63,912 nucleotides of DNA from an uncultured bacterium (GTDB lineage: Bacteria > Cyanobacteriota > Vampirovibrionia > Gastranaerophilales > Gastranaerophilaceae), in the NCBI GenBank assembly GCA_947073645.1, contig CAMTMK010000012.1, forward strand, positions 1 to 63,912, in the 5' to 3' direction. The notes beneath the pieces were generated by a model. That model searched no databases, was not told the DNA's origin, and was given only the letters and a program-made list of their open reading frames with translations. The position numbers were made by a program, and so were the translations under genes. Positions 41,740 to 50,641 of this stretch are shown here, in pieces (position 1 is the stretch's first letter; every line of letters starts with the position of its first letter).

Positions 41740-43458
41740 CTATAAGTTTTGTTTATAAATTTTTCTTGAGTAATTTTCTATCTTAGGTGTATCTATTTCA
41801 AATACATGTACACGTGCAGGTCCAAGATTAACTGCCAATTGGTTATTTTGAGCTTGTAATGCACTTTGTTTTCCATAAGATGGAAGGAGGTTTTTCAGTT
41901 CTTGTTCAGCTTTTAATGTTGGAACGTTAATTGTACAAGAAACATTTCTGTTTACGTTTTTGTTTGCGACAACAAGAAGGGTTTTGCCGTTAAAGTGTCT
42001 GGCATATGCAATAATTTGGTCATTTTTGTCCCCATTTTTATCGAGAGGAATGAATGTACCTTTATTTACTACATCAGCATATTTGTCTTTAAGTGCAAAT
42101 GCGCTTGTCATAAATTCGCCTATTTCAGGTTGATTCCCACCTGGTTTTCTTGACAGGTTGAAAATATCAAGTCTGCCTCTATGGACTGTCATTTCGTGGT
42201 TATCTGTTTCTGTAACAGGGTTATATTTTTCTTCATACGGATAGAAGTATTTGTCACCTGATTGATAACCGTCAACTATATAAGGGCTCAGCATCGGTAA
42301 TGTTACCTGAAGTCCCATTGTCAAATTGCAATAATCCGCACCGCCATGATACATTGGCGAGATGTCATCGTGAGTTGCAAATGAACCTATTATTGCTTTA
42401 CCTTTTGGAAGTTTATATGACATATCCAACTGTTCCTTTACGTAATTAATAAAGGTAGTTGCATCAGGCCATTCGTGGAAAATGTGGTATTGTCCGTAAA
42501 TTGTATCAAAACCTGCACGTAATGAGTCTTGAGGTCTGTCATAAGGCATATTTGCCTGAGGTGAAGCATCTTCGTATGTATAAGTTTCTCCGAGCCAGCC
42601 AAATTCAGGGTCACGCATTCTTGAATAAGGAATTATAATATCCCAGAATTCAACAGGTTTAGCTCTGGCAACGTCGGCTCTGATTCCGTCGATACCTAAG
42701 TCTATACACATGTCAACATATTCTTTATGAAGTTCAAGAAGTTTTGGGTTCAACGTTCTTTTACCTTCATCTTCCCAAGGTTGAAACATTCTGATATCAT
42801 TCCACCCTTGAGGAGTTTTGGCAAGCCCGTCGCGTTCCATTGCCATCCATTCAGGATGTTCTAAAAACATATCATAAGATGCACAGCTTGGCATATCAAG
42901 CATTACTTTAATCCCACGTTTGTGGCATTCATCAATGAAGGCTTTAAATTGTTCTTTGTCGCTTCTCGGGTCCTTTGGGTCAATCAGTTTCGGGTCAATC
43001 CCAAGCATATCTTTTGGTGAATATAAAGAACCTGCTGTTCCCATTGCTTTCATTTTACCGGGTTCGTGTATAGGTAAGATGTGTAATGTATTAAAACCTT
43101 GAGCTTTTACTTCATCAAGTCTTTCGATTGCATTTAGGAATGTTCCGTGCTGTTCGTTTCCGTCTATATATTCGTTACCGTTTAAATCTTTTGCGTTAAA
43201 AGTTCTTGGAATAATGGCAAGGATTTTTGCTTGATTTGTTCTGAATAATGTTTTTAAGTTATTGTGATAATCAATCGGGGCTGTTGTTTCTGATTTTTTT
43301 ACCGCAGGGGTATTAATCATTGCCATATTATTCAAATAAGCATTAAGTAGTCCTGAATTTGTTGATACTTTAGGTTGTTCAGGCTGTGCAGGCTGAATAG
43401 TTTGTGATTTAAATATAGGTTGAGTTTTTACAGCTATTAGGTTTGTTGTATTAATCAT
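41740..43458 (-). CDS. GH13 alpha-amylase-family enzyme, no signal peptide
   Basis: 572 residues. A 60-residue Gln/Pro-rich N-terminus with QPIFKSQ precedes the barrel. The catalytic residues are in GIDGIRADVARAKP (nucleophile Asp), GWLGETYTYE (acid Glu) and SFATHDD (Asp), and DMPSCASYDM is in the usual beta-4 region. There is no secretion signal, so it should act inside the cell, perhaps on glycogen-like glucan. It overlaps the previous gene by eight bases and is last in the operon. Confidence 0.88.
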   Translation of the reverse strand: MINTTNLIAVKTQPIFKSQTIQPAQPEQPKVSTNSGLLNAYLNNMAMINTPAVKKSETTAPIDYHNNLKTLFRTNQAKILAIIPRTFNAKDLNGNEYIDGNEQHGTFLNAIERLDEVKAQGFNTLHILPIHEPGKMKAMGTAGSLYSPKDMLGIDPKLIDPKDPRSDKEQFKAFIDECHKRGIKVMLDMPSCASYDMFLEHPEWMAMERDGLAKTPQGWNDIRMFQPWEDEGKRTLNPKLLELHKEYVDMCIDLGIDGIRADVARAKPVEFWDIIIPYSRMRDPEFGWLGETYTYEDASPQANMPYDRPQDSLRAGFDTIYGQYHIFHEWPDATTFINYVKEQLDMSYKLPKGKAIIGSFATHDDISPMYHGGADYCNLTMGLQVTLPMLSPYIVDGYQSGDKYFYPYEEKYNPVTETDNHEMTVHRGRLDIFNLSRKPGGNQPEIGEFMTSAFALKDKYADVVNKGTFIPLDKNGDKNDQIIAYARHFNGKTLLVVANKNVNRNVSCTINVPTLKAEQELKNLLPSYGKQSALQAQNNQLAVNLGPARVHVFEIDTPKIENYSRKIYKQNL

Positions 43459-45991
43459 TTTTTACCTGCCTTGGATTTTTCATCTTGCCTAAGAAGAATT
43501 GTGTTAATACTGTTACTCCTAATAATCCTGCACCAAAACCGCCGAACATTTTTAGCCATTTTTTAGTATTAAATGCCTGTTGACCGGCTTTAAAGAAAAA
43601 TTCGTCTGGAGCAATACCTGTAAGCAAGAATTTAACATCAGAACCGGTATGATTTTTTCCGCTAACCAAGTGGCGAGGTTTTGCAAAATATTTTTCACCG
43701 CCTAGTTTTTCCATAATAAGTTGTCTATATCGGTTAAATTCGTCTCTGATAGAAGCATTTCTTTCAAGTATAGCTTTTGTATCAGGGTGAACTTCATCGC
43801 CAAACATAAATTTCATAGCATTTTGATAGAAGTACTTGTCTGTAGAAATATCAGCAGTTCCTTCTGCAGCATGTCCTAAGAATTTATTTTTGATTTTACC
43901 TTTTACAACTTCTAAAGGACTTGTATCACTTGAAGGGTTTGGATTTCTTTGCATATAGAATTTTGTAGCATGGTCTGATGAGTGGCCTTCAAGCATTACT
44001 ATTTTGCAAAGTTCAATAAGTTCTTCTTTTACTTCTCTTACAAGCGGTAATTCCGGATTGATGTGTGTTAATTTATTAGGGTCGGTTGCTACACGTCTGT
44101 ATAAATCAAGCGTACTGATAAGTCTGTTAAATGAACTTTTTACACCTAACAATCTGTCTTCAACAAATGCTTTTTGTATACGGATGTAACTTCCGTTATC
44201 ACAATTGCCGTTACCTATTATTGCTTTTGCTGTTTTGGTAAAGCCGTTTTCTCTGAGAGATGATGCATATTGGTTAAATAGAGATTCGACTTCTTTTTCA
44301 TATGTTGTTTGTGAGCCGGTGTCGCTTAACATATGTGATGCAATGTCGTTTGGTTTAATTTGGGTATTTAATGATGCAACTTTTTCAACCAGAACTCCCA
44401 TTACTTTGTCAAAAGAAGCTTTGTCTGAGGAGATTTGTTCTAATTTCCCTCTCAAAAGTTCACCCATAAGACTTCTGTTAAATCTTACTTTTTCGATTTC
44501 TGAAGTTGTGAAACCAAGAGATTTCATTAATTCTTGAGATGTATTGTTCCAATAATTTGCGATAACTGTTTCTGGTGCAGAACCTACTTTTATAAGTGCA
44601 TATTCATCCAATGCGAGGTTTTTGGCTCTGAAAGTATCAAGTATTTCCGCAAGTTTTTTCAATTTACTTTGAGCAGTTTCATCAAGTAATGATGCTCTGA
44701 CTTCACCTAATGCTTTTGCTACAGGATGTTCTTCTGCGCGGTTTGCGTTGATAAGTTCTCTGATATAACCTATATCTTCTGCAGCTTCCGGATGCGCTTG
44801 ATTGAAAACGTTTGCTCGTTTAACAATTTCTTCTACTATTGAGTTGCTTATGTCGGTATGTTCAACTTGTTTAAAACTATTGCCTGTAAATCCTTTATCT
44901 TTAAAGAATTGAATCATTTCAGATTCGTTTGGTAAAACTGCTTCTAAAAATTCTTTTGCAAATCCCTTATCTGCGAATTGAGTTTGCAGGTTAGCAGAAA
45001 CGCTTTTTGCAGTAGCATCGCTTAAAGAATATCTGCCATCAGAAAGAAGTGTTTGTAAATCTTTTTTCAAACTTTCTGATGTAACAGGGTCAACATCTCT
45101 TGTTAGTGTATTTGTAATTGTTTCAACCAATTCTTCATTAATCGGTTGGTTGCTGTGTTTTTTGATAATTTCAGTTATGCTGTTTTGAGCAGGGTTAGTT
45201 TGATATTTTTTTGCTTGTTGGTCAAGATTTGTTAAAATTTGGTCTGCTTTTTTATTCTTTTGATTATTCTGGTATCTTAAAAGATAAGGTTCAGCCTGGT
45301 TACAAATCAATGCACTCATAATAGGAGTTGCAAAACCTGCTGTAAGCATCCAGAGTGTGTTATTTTGAACAGCAAGTTTTCTCATTTTTTCTTGAATAAA
45401 ATCTCGTCTGTTAGGAATGTTTTTAGGAACACCTAATCTGTCTCCGATTTTGTCAATTTCTTTATCTGAATATAAATCCCAGGGAATAAATTGCGGGTCT
45501 TGATAGAACGGTTTTTTTCTGCCGAAACTGTCTTGATATTGTTTTTGAACATCAACTCCATGTATTAAATAAGCAGGAAGCTGGATTGCAATTTTTGGCC
45601 ATAATGCCATAGAAGCAAAGAAAGAACCTAATCCGACAAATTCCATACCTTTAGTTAAAGGTGTAGTTTTTTTGGTGAACAGGTAACCTGCAATTGATAG
45701 ACCGCCTGCCATCATGCCAAGGTCGTTAAGTTTACCGAGTTCATGATCATTGGCTTTACCTTTTACGGCATGACCTAAAGCTTTAATACTGTATGTCATA
45801 TCTCTGAATGTATCAACAGGTGCATACAGAATATTACCGCTGAGAAGTTTTCCCTTACCTTTTAGCGGTTTTATAAATGTTCTGTTATCCAATTCTCTTT
45901 GGATATCAAAATCCGGTTTTGGCTTTGCAGATGTCTGTTGTTGAGGCACTTGCGGTTTGGATATGTAGTTTTGAATTAGGTTTGAACTCAT
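43451..45991 (-). CDS. Large hypothetical membrane protein
   Basis: 846 residues. Helices are likely near 90-140 (GMMAGGLSIAGYLF, FVGLGSFFASMALWP), 215-235 and at the C-terminus (MFGGFGAGLLGVTVLTQFFLG). The long middle is soluble and helical. PQFIPWDLYSDKEIDKIGDRLG parallels FPRWDLLYG and YDKIAKKLG in the next upstream gene, so the two are paralogues. No known family. Confidence 0.75.
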   Translation of the reverse strand: MSSNLIQNYISKPQVPQQQTSAKPKPDFDIQRELDNRTFIKPLKGKGKLLSGNILYAPVDTFRDMTYSIKALGHAVKGKANDHELGKLNDLGMMAGGLSIAGYLFTKKTTPLTKGMEFVGLGSFFASMALWPKIAIQLPAYLIHGVDVQKQYQDSFGRKKPFYQDPQFIPWDLYSDKEIDKIGDRLGVPKNIPNRRDFIQEKMRKLAVQNNTLWMLTAGFATPIMSALICNQAEPYLLRYQNNQKNKKADQILTNLDQQAKKYQTNPAQNSITEIIKKHSNQPINEELVETITNTLTRDVDPVTSESLKKDLQTLLSDGRYSLSDATAKSVSANLQTQFADKGFAKEFLEAVLPNESEMIQFFKDKGFTGNSFKQVEHTDISNSIVEEIVKRANVFNQAHPEAAEDIGYIRELINANRAEEHPVAKALGEVRASLLDETAQSKLKKLAEILDTFRAKNLALDEYALIKVGSAPETVIANYWNNTSQELMKSLGFTTSEIEKVRFNRSLMGELLRGKLEQISSDKASFDKVMGVLVEKVASLNTQIKPNDIASHMLSDTGSQTTYEKEVESLFNQYASSLRENGFTKTAKAIIGNGNCDNGSYIRIQKAFVEDRLLGVKSSFNRLISTLDLYRRVATDPNKLTHINPELPLVREVKEELIELCKIVMLEGHSSDHATKFYMQRNPNPSSDTSPLEVVKGKIKNKFLGHAAEGTADISTDKYFYQNAMKFMFGDEVHPDTKAILERNASIRDEFNRYRQLIMEKLGGEKYFAKPRHLVSGKNHTGSDVKFLLTGIAPDEFFFKAGQQAFNTKKWLKMFGGFGAGLLGVTVLTQFFLGKMKNPRQVKND

Positions 45992-45992
45992 A

Positions 45993-47006
45993 TTAATTTA
46001 CCACGTACCTCTCATTTTTATTAATAGTATTTTTTGTGCTTGTTGATTTGTGTGATACTGCATTAATAACACCAAGAACAGTTGTTAATGCTGAGGCTCC
46101 CACAAGTGCTTTGCCGGCATGTTTTGAAAAACCTTTACCTTCACCTTTCCAAAAATCTTTTACGCTTTCAACAAAGTTTGTACCGAATGATTGAACGCAT
46201 TTTTTGAATTCTTTGCCTTTCCAGAATTTCAAAGTCATTACGTTAAAGAAGTTTTCCCAAGGTTTTTGGAATGCAATACCTACACCTGTTGCTGCCCATA
46301 AATATGAGGAAAGATTTTTTGCCAGATTTGTTTTTATTACAATCTCTTTTATTCTCGGTTTAACTTCTTGGTCGGAATCGTTTAAGTTTTCTCCCATTCC
46401 AAGTTTTTTTGCGATTTTGTCATAGCGGTAATTTCTTGTTTCGCCTTTGCCTTCATCTCCGTAAAGTAAATCCCAGCGGGGGAATTCTACACTTTCAAAA
46501 ACTTTGTGATGTTCGATGCTTGTAATATCTGTATCATTTATATCATCGGGAAGTTCATAGATAACTTTGGCATATGGACGTTCTGTATCAATTCCTGTCA
46601 TCATTTGAACAGGTTTGGTGACTAAGGATTTTGATGCGCTTTTCAATAGACCGTAGAATAAAACTCCCAGTGCCATTTTTTGTCCTAATGCAGAAGCTTT
46701 TGTTTTCGCAAACGGTGCAAAGTGTTTGTTGGCAGAATTAAACACTGACATCATGGTAATACTTCCGATTATATACGGAACTGTGCCCATTGTCAGAAAT
46801 TCATAGAAATTAGCGTTTTTGCTCCCTTTAAAGCCTTTTGCAGGATAAACGGTTAGTGCATTTGTAAGTTTATCTATACCGATTTTTGTGCGTGTGGCAA
46901 GATTATTATTTAAAAGTGTGTCGTGACTGTATTCCAAGGATTTTTCTTTTTTATCCCCGGCGGAAAAATTTATTTTATTGTTAACGTTATTAACCGCTAA
47001 AATCAT
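45993..47006 (-). CDS. Hypothetical membrane protein with N-terminal F-x-A-G motif
   Basis: 337 residues starting MILAVNNVNNKINFSAGDKK. GTGGAG is five bases before ATG 47006, so the longer frame is not used. Helices lie near 80-95, 115-130, 225-245 and 300-315. It is first in the operon with its larger paralogue and the GH13 enzyme. An AGCAA-like promoter precedes it. Confidence 0.75.
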   Translation of the reverse strand: MILAVNNVNNKINFSAGDKKEKSLEYSHDTLLNNNLATRTKIGIDKLTNALTVYPAKGFKGSKNANFYEFLTMGTVPYIIGSITMMSVFNSANKHFAPFAKTKASALGQKMALGVLFYGLLKSASKSLVTKPVQMMTGIDTERPYAKVIYELPDDINDTDITSIEHHKVFESVEFPRWDLLYGDEGKGETRNYRYDKIAKKLGMGENLNDSDQEVKPRIKEIVIKTNLAKNLSSYLWAATGVGIAFQKPWENFFNVMTLKFWKGKEFKKCVQSFGTNFVESVKDFWKGEGKGFSKHAGKALVGASALTTVLGVINAVSHKSTSTKNTINKNERYVVN

Positions 47007-47030
47007 TTTTACTCCACACACACATGAATG

Positions 47031-47066
47031 TCAGTATATTAAGACCCCTGAATATATTTTTTTGTT
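47031..47066 (-). promoter_or_regulatory. AGCAA-like promoter of the GH13 operon
   Basis: AACAA (47062-47066), a 17-base spacer, TCTTAATATAC on the minus strand. Confidence 0.35.
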
Positions 47067-47079
47067 AGTATTTTTACAT

Positions 47080-47925
47080 TTATTTACATAAGCTGAAAAA
47101 TACAGCTGTTGCTATACCTGCAATGATACAATAATATCCGAATATTTTTAATGAGAATTTAGAGATAAATTTCATAAAATATTTAATACAAATGTATCCG
47201 GTTATGGCAGAAACAATTGTGCCGGTAATTATTGCAGTCCAATTATATTTTACAGCTTCTTGAATATCAATTTCCAAAAGCGGATAAACCATAGAAGCTC
47301 CTAAAATAATCGGAATACTTAACAAGAAAGAATATCTTGCTGAAGTTACTCTATCTAAACCTAAAAATAAACCGGTTGCAATTGTCCAGCCGGAGCGTGA
47401 AAATCCGGGTAATGAAGCAAGACCTTGTGCAATCCCGATAAATATTGAAGTTTTTAAATCAACTTCTGTTTTTTTAGCTTCAATTTTTTTAGACTTATAT
47501 TCACTGTATAAAAGTGCAAAGCCTGTAAAGAATAATAAAACACCTACAATTGCAGGTGAATATACGAGTTTTTCGGCAATATTGTTTATTGGAAGCGCCA
47601 TTGCAACCGTAATAATTGTGCCTGCAATAATGAATAAGCCCAGTTTTGCATCGTTATTTGACCAATCTTTTGTTTTAAAAGCATTATACATTGCTTTTAG
47701 AATATTTATTATATCTTTTCTGAAGAAAATCATAACAGCAATTAGAGTGCCCAAATGTACCATAATATCGAAGAAAACTTCTTCATTAGATGTTTGAACT
47801 ATCTCAATCCCTTTAAAAACTTTGTAAAAATTTGATGTAAAAACAAGGTGCGCCGAGCTTGATATTGGTAAAAATTCGCTCAATCCTTGGACTATCCCCA
47901 TTAATATTGCTTGTATAAAGTTCAT
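47080..47925 (-). CDS. uppP: Undecaprenyl-diphosphatase
   Basis: A 281-residue BacA-type membrane enzyme that recycles undecaprenyl pyrophosphate. GLSEFLPISSSAHL and SLPGFSRSGWTIATG are the two signature regions. AAAGAG precedes the ATG. Confidence 0.97.
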   Translation of the reverse strand: MNFIQAILMGIVQGLSEFLPISSSAHLVFTSNFYKVFKGIEIVQTSNEEVFFDIMVHLGTLIAVMIFFRKDIINILKAMYNAFKTKDWSNNDAKLGLFIIAGTIITVAMALPINNIAEKLVYSPAIVGVLLFFTGFALLYSEYKSKKIEAKKTEVDLKTSIFIGIAQGLASLPGFSRSGWTIATGLFLGLDRVTSARYSFLLSIPIILGASMVYPLLEIDIQEAVKYNWTAIITGTIVSAITGYICIKYFMKFISKFSLKIFGYYCIIAGIATAVFFSLCK

Positions 47926-47982
47926 CTTTCTCTTTCCAAAACTGTTAAAATTTGTTCAAAATCCGTGTGACGGGTGATGCTG

Positions 47983-48345
47983 CTATGCTTCTTCATAATA
48001 GCTGCAGCAAGATGTTTGAGTTTCCCAAACATTTACTTTGCTCAACTGAACAATTCTTTCTTTAAGTTTGTTATAAATAAAATACGCAATCATTTCGCTT
48101 GACGGACTTTCACCTTCAAATTCGGGAAGCTCGTTAATATCTTTGTGATCCAGCATATCTAAAACCGCATTTAATTCTTTTTTTAGAATTTTATAATCAA
48201 TCAGAATATTGCTTTTATCCAGTGTATCGCCTTTTACAAAAGCTTCTACCATCCAGTTATGACCATGCTGGTTTTCGCATTCGCCTTCATAGTTAAGCAG
48301 GTGATGTGCTGCCGCAAAATAAGCTTGTGTTTTTATTTCAAACAT
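47983..48345 (-). CDS. queD: 6-carboxytetrahydropterin synthase (QueD/PTPS family)
   Basis: 120 residues. Zinc ligands lie in AAAHHLL (H14/H15) and CENQHGHNW (H27, H29), with C23 as catalytic Cys. AAGGGGAAATAA precedes the ATG, which abuts the kdsC stop. It provides CPH4 for queuosine; queC is at 13490. Confidence 0.93.
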   Translation of the reverse strand: MFEIKTQAYFAAAHHLLNYEGECENQHGHNWMVEAFVKGDTLDKSNILIDYKILKKELNAVLDMLDHKDINELPEFEGESPSSEMIAYFIYNKLKERIVQLSKVNVWETQTSCCSYYEEA

Positions 48346-48819
48346 TTATTTCCCCTTCAATATGTAATCACAAAATTCTCTAACTGCGCCGCGTCCGCCA
48401 TTTTTTGACGAAATAAAGTTTGCTTCTGCTTTAACTTCTTCAACAGCATCGGCAGGACAGCCTTTTAATTTAACTTTTTCCAAAACACAGATATCAGGAA
48501 GGTCATCTCCCATATATGCTACATTATCAAAAGTTAAATTGTATTTTTTTAAAATTTCTTCAAGAGTTGCGATTTTATTTTTAGACCCCTGATGAAGCTC
48601 TGTTATGTTAAGATTTTTAGCTCTGTGTTCAACAGTTCCGTTGTTGCGTGCCGTAATTATTGCAGTAATAATTCCTGCTTTATTAAGATTAACAATACCT
48701 TGTCCGTCTTTTGCATTAAATGTTTTATATTCGTGTCCGAGCTCGTCAAAAGTAAGACTTCCGTCTGTTAAAACCCCGTCTACGTCAAACGCGGCTAATT
48801 TAATATCTGAATTTTCCAT
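48346..48819 (-). CDS. kdsC: 3-deoxy-D-manno-octulosonate 8-phosphate phosphatase
   Basis: A 157-residue HAD-family phosphatase, FDVDGVLTDG (D12, D14), MGDDLPD and GRGAVRE at the C-terminus. It implies Kdo and lipopolysaccharide synthesis. A -10 GATAAT ends six bases before the ATG without a Shine-Dalgarno, so it is predicted leaderless. Confidence 0.94.
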   Translation of the reverse strand: MENSDIKLAAFDVDGVLTDGSLTFDELGHEYKTFNAKDGQGIVNLNKAGIITAIITARNNGTVEHRAKNLNITELHQGSKNKIATLEEILKKYNLTFDNVAYMGDDLPDICVLEKVKLKGCPADAVEEVKAEANFISSKNGGRGAVREFCDYILKGK

Positions 48820-48825
48820 ATATTT

Positions 48826-48831
48826 ATTATC
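48826..48831 (-). promoter_or_regulatory. -10 element of leaderless kdsC
   Basis: GATAAT, then AAATAT, then ATG on the minus strand. Confidence 0.5.
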
Positions 48832-48895
48832 CTATAAACAGAGTAATTTTATACAAAATATTTAATTTTTGTTAAATAAATTCGTTATTTTGTTT

Positions 48896-49066
48896 ATGGA
48901 AAACATAGAGTTAGATTTAACATCAATGAATATATTTGACAGTTTAAAGGTTATGGTTTTGTCATCTGCTCATAATCCGGAACGCCGATTAAGATGCAAG
49001 GGGGCATCAGAAGATGCTAAATCTTTAGTTTCTGCGTTTGATGTAAGAAATCTGGAATTTGTATAA
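48896..49066 (+). CDS. Small hypothetical protein, 56 residues
   Basis: MENIELDLTSMNIFDSLKVM then SSAHNPERRLRCKGASEDAK. Codon use resembles real genes and it fills the gap between kdsC and the next gene, but there is no ribosome site and no clear promoter. Soluble; no family. An in-frame TTG upstream (48869) is unlikely. Confidence 0.55.
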   Translation: MENIELDLTSMNIFDSLKVMVLSSAHNPERRLRCKGASEDAKSLVSAFDVRNLEFV

Positions 49067-49119
49067 TATTACCCGAGTTATCAGTTTAAATTTATATAAA
49101 AAAGAGTTTAAATTTCGGT

Positions 49120-49683
49120 ATGAAGAAATTTTTAATTATGATTTGTGCTTTGTTATGTTCTCAGATAATTTGTTTATCTGAAGAAATTCATTTTGATAAT
49201 GAAGTTTATAAGTTGAAATTTAGTGCTCTTGCACCTGCAACAAACGGGTATGGGAACGAATATTATAAATCTGCAGAAGATGCCAAAAATTGGACAAAAA
49301 TGATTGGAGTTTATTATTATCCTGATGAAGATAATCCCGTAAAGTATGCACAAAACTTTGATAAAACAGTTGAAAATACAGAAAACAGCATGCTGTTAAA
49401 ATTAATTGAAAATAAAAAAACAAACAAATCTGCAATAAGTTTTTTGGTTAACGGATGTGAAAATGCTAAGAAATATTTCGAATATGATGTATATAAATTT
49501 GAAAAACATCCCTCAAAGGGTATGATTGTCACAAAGTTCGCATCTAAGCACTTTTTCGCTCACGAAAATGAAATTGAACAGATTGCACAAGCAATAAAAG
49601 AAAATAATGATAAATATCTGGAAATGCTTGTTATATCACAGCCTCCAAGAATTATTGAGGAAGATATCGCGTTTGAGAATTAA
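49120..49683 (+). CDS. Secreted hypothetical protein
   Basis: 187 residues with a signal peptide (MKKFLIMICALLCSQIICLS), then a soluble Tyr/Lys/Glu-rich domain. No ribosome site; TTAAAT lies six bases before the ATG, so it may be another leaderless gene with a weak -10. Function unknown. Confidence 0.75.
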   Translation: MKKFLIMICALLCSQIICLSEEIHFDNEVYKLKFSALAPATNGYGNEYYKSAEDAKNWTKMIGVYYYPDEDNPVKYAQNFDKTVENTENSMLLKLIENKKTNKSAISFLVNGCENAKKYFEYDVYKFEKHPSKGMIVTKFASKHFFAHENEIEQIAQAIKENNDKYLEMLVISQPPRIIEEDIAFEN

Positions 49684-49695
49684 AAGTCAATGCTA

Positions 49696-49723
49696 TTGAC
49701 ATGTTTTTTTGAACCTTTATTAT
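49696..49723 (+). promoter_or_regulatory. Sigma-70 promoter of a leaderless gene
   Basis: TTGACA (49696-49701), a 16-base spacer, TATTAT (49718-49723), then ACAAAT and ATG. Confidence 0.75.
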
Positions 49724-49729
49724 ACAAAT

Positions 49730-50530
49730 ATGATTGCTCAAGACTATGCAAGAGTTAAGGACTACTTGAATAAAACTAAACTTAAAAGCCTTGATTATGT
49801 GATAAATCCTTATGTAGGTTGTCCGCACAAGTGTTTGTATTGTTATGCATCTTATATGTCAAGTTTTAGCAAACATACTGAGGGGTGGGGAGATTTTATT
49901 GATGTTAAATGCACCAATAAAAAAATAAATGTTTTCAAAATTAAGAATAAAAAGGTAATGATTAGTACTGTTACCGACCCGTATAATTCCTTTGAAAGTG
50001 AATTTGGTGTAACACGAAAAATTTTAGAACAGCTTGTAAAATCTGAAGCTTTAATAAGTGTTGTAACAAAATCGGATTTGGTTTTAAGAGATATTGATTT
50101 GTTCAAACAGATGAAGCATGTTGAAGTCGGAGTTTCAATCAGTATGCTTGATGAAGTTATTAAATCCAAGCTTGAACCGAATTCGCCTTCGATTGTACAG
50201 AGAATTGAAACTCTAAAAGTTTTGAAATCGGAAGGTATCAAGACGGTTTGTTACATCTCGCCAATAATCCCTGGCATAACTGATTTTGAAAAGATTATAG
50301 AAGTTACAAAAGACTTTGTTGATAAATATGTTTTTGATAAATTGGATTTGCGGAGCAGTTTCAAAACAAAGATGTTTAATTTTATTAAGCATGAACGTAA
50401 AGACTTAATTCCGCTCTATGACGCAATTTACATAAAAAAGGCTTCGGATTATTTTGAGAAAACTGCAGATGTGATTACAAACTATTGCAATAAAAATAAT
50501 ATTAAATATAATATTAATTATAGGAGTTAA
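49730..50530 (+). CDS. SPL-family-like radical SAM protein
   Basis: 266 residues. CPHKCLYC supplies the Cx3Cx2C cluster site at about residues 32-39. STVTDPYNSFESEFGVTRK and CYISPIIPGITD match the group related to spore photoproduct lyase. The substrate is unknown. ATG 49730 is chosen because a promoter occupies the upstream codons; it is leaderless by prediction. Confidence 0.88.
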   Translation: MIAQDYARVKDYLNKTKLKSLDYVINPYVGCPHKCLYCYASYMSSFSKHTEGWGDFIDVKCTNKKINVFKIKNKKVMISTVTDPYNSFESEFGVTRKILEQLVKSEALISVVTKSDLVLRDIDLFKQMKHVEVGVSISMLDEVIKSKLEPNSPSIVQRIETLKVLKSEGIKTVCYISPIIPGITDFEKIIEVTKDFVDKYVFDKLDLRSSFKTKMFNFIKHERKDLIPLYDAIYIKKASDYFEKTADVITNYCNKNNIKYNINYRS

Positions 50531-50614
50531 ATATCAGAATTAAGAATTTTTGCCGGCACATAAATTGCTTCTTGACAAAACATAAATTAACTTTGCCGGC
50601 TTTTCCTAAAATAA

Positions 50615-50641
50615 AATAACCTGACTTTTAGTCAGGTTATT
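50615..50641 (-). terminator. Terminator of the WG-repeat gene
   Basis: AATAACCTGACT / AGTCAGGTTATT around TTT; the stop codon is inside, and TTATTTTATTTT follows on the minus strand. Confidence 0.75.

Noticed and set aside
50548-50603. Two GCCGGC palindromes after the radical SAM gene as a terminator
   Set aside because: The loop would be about 40 bases and the T-run is weak; termination there is uncertain.
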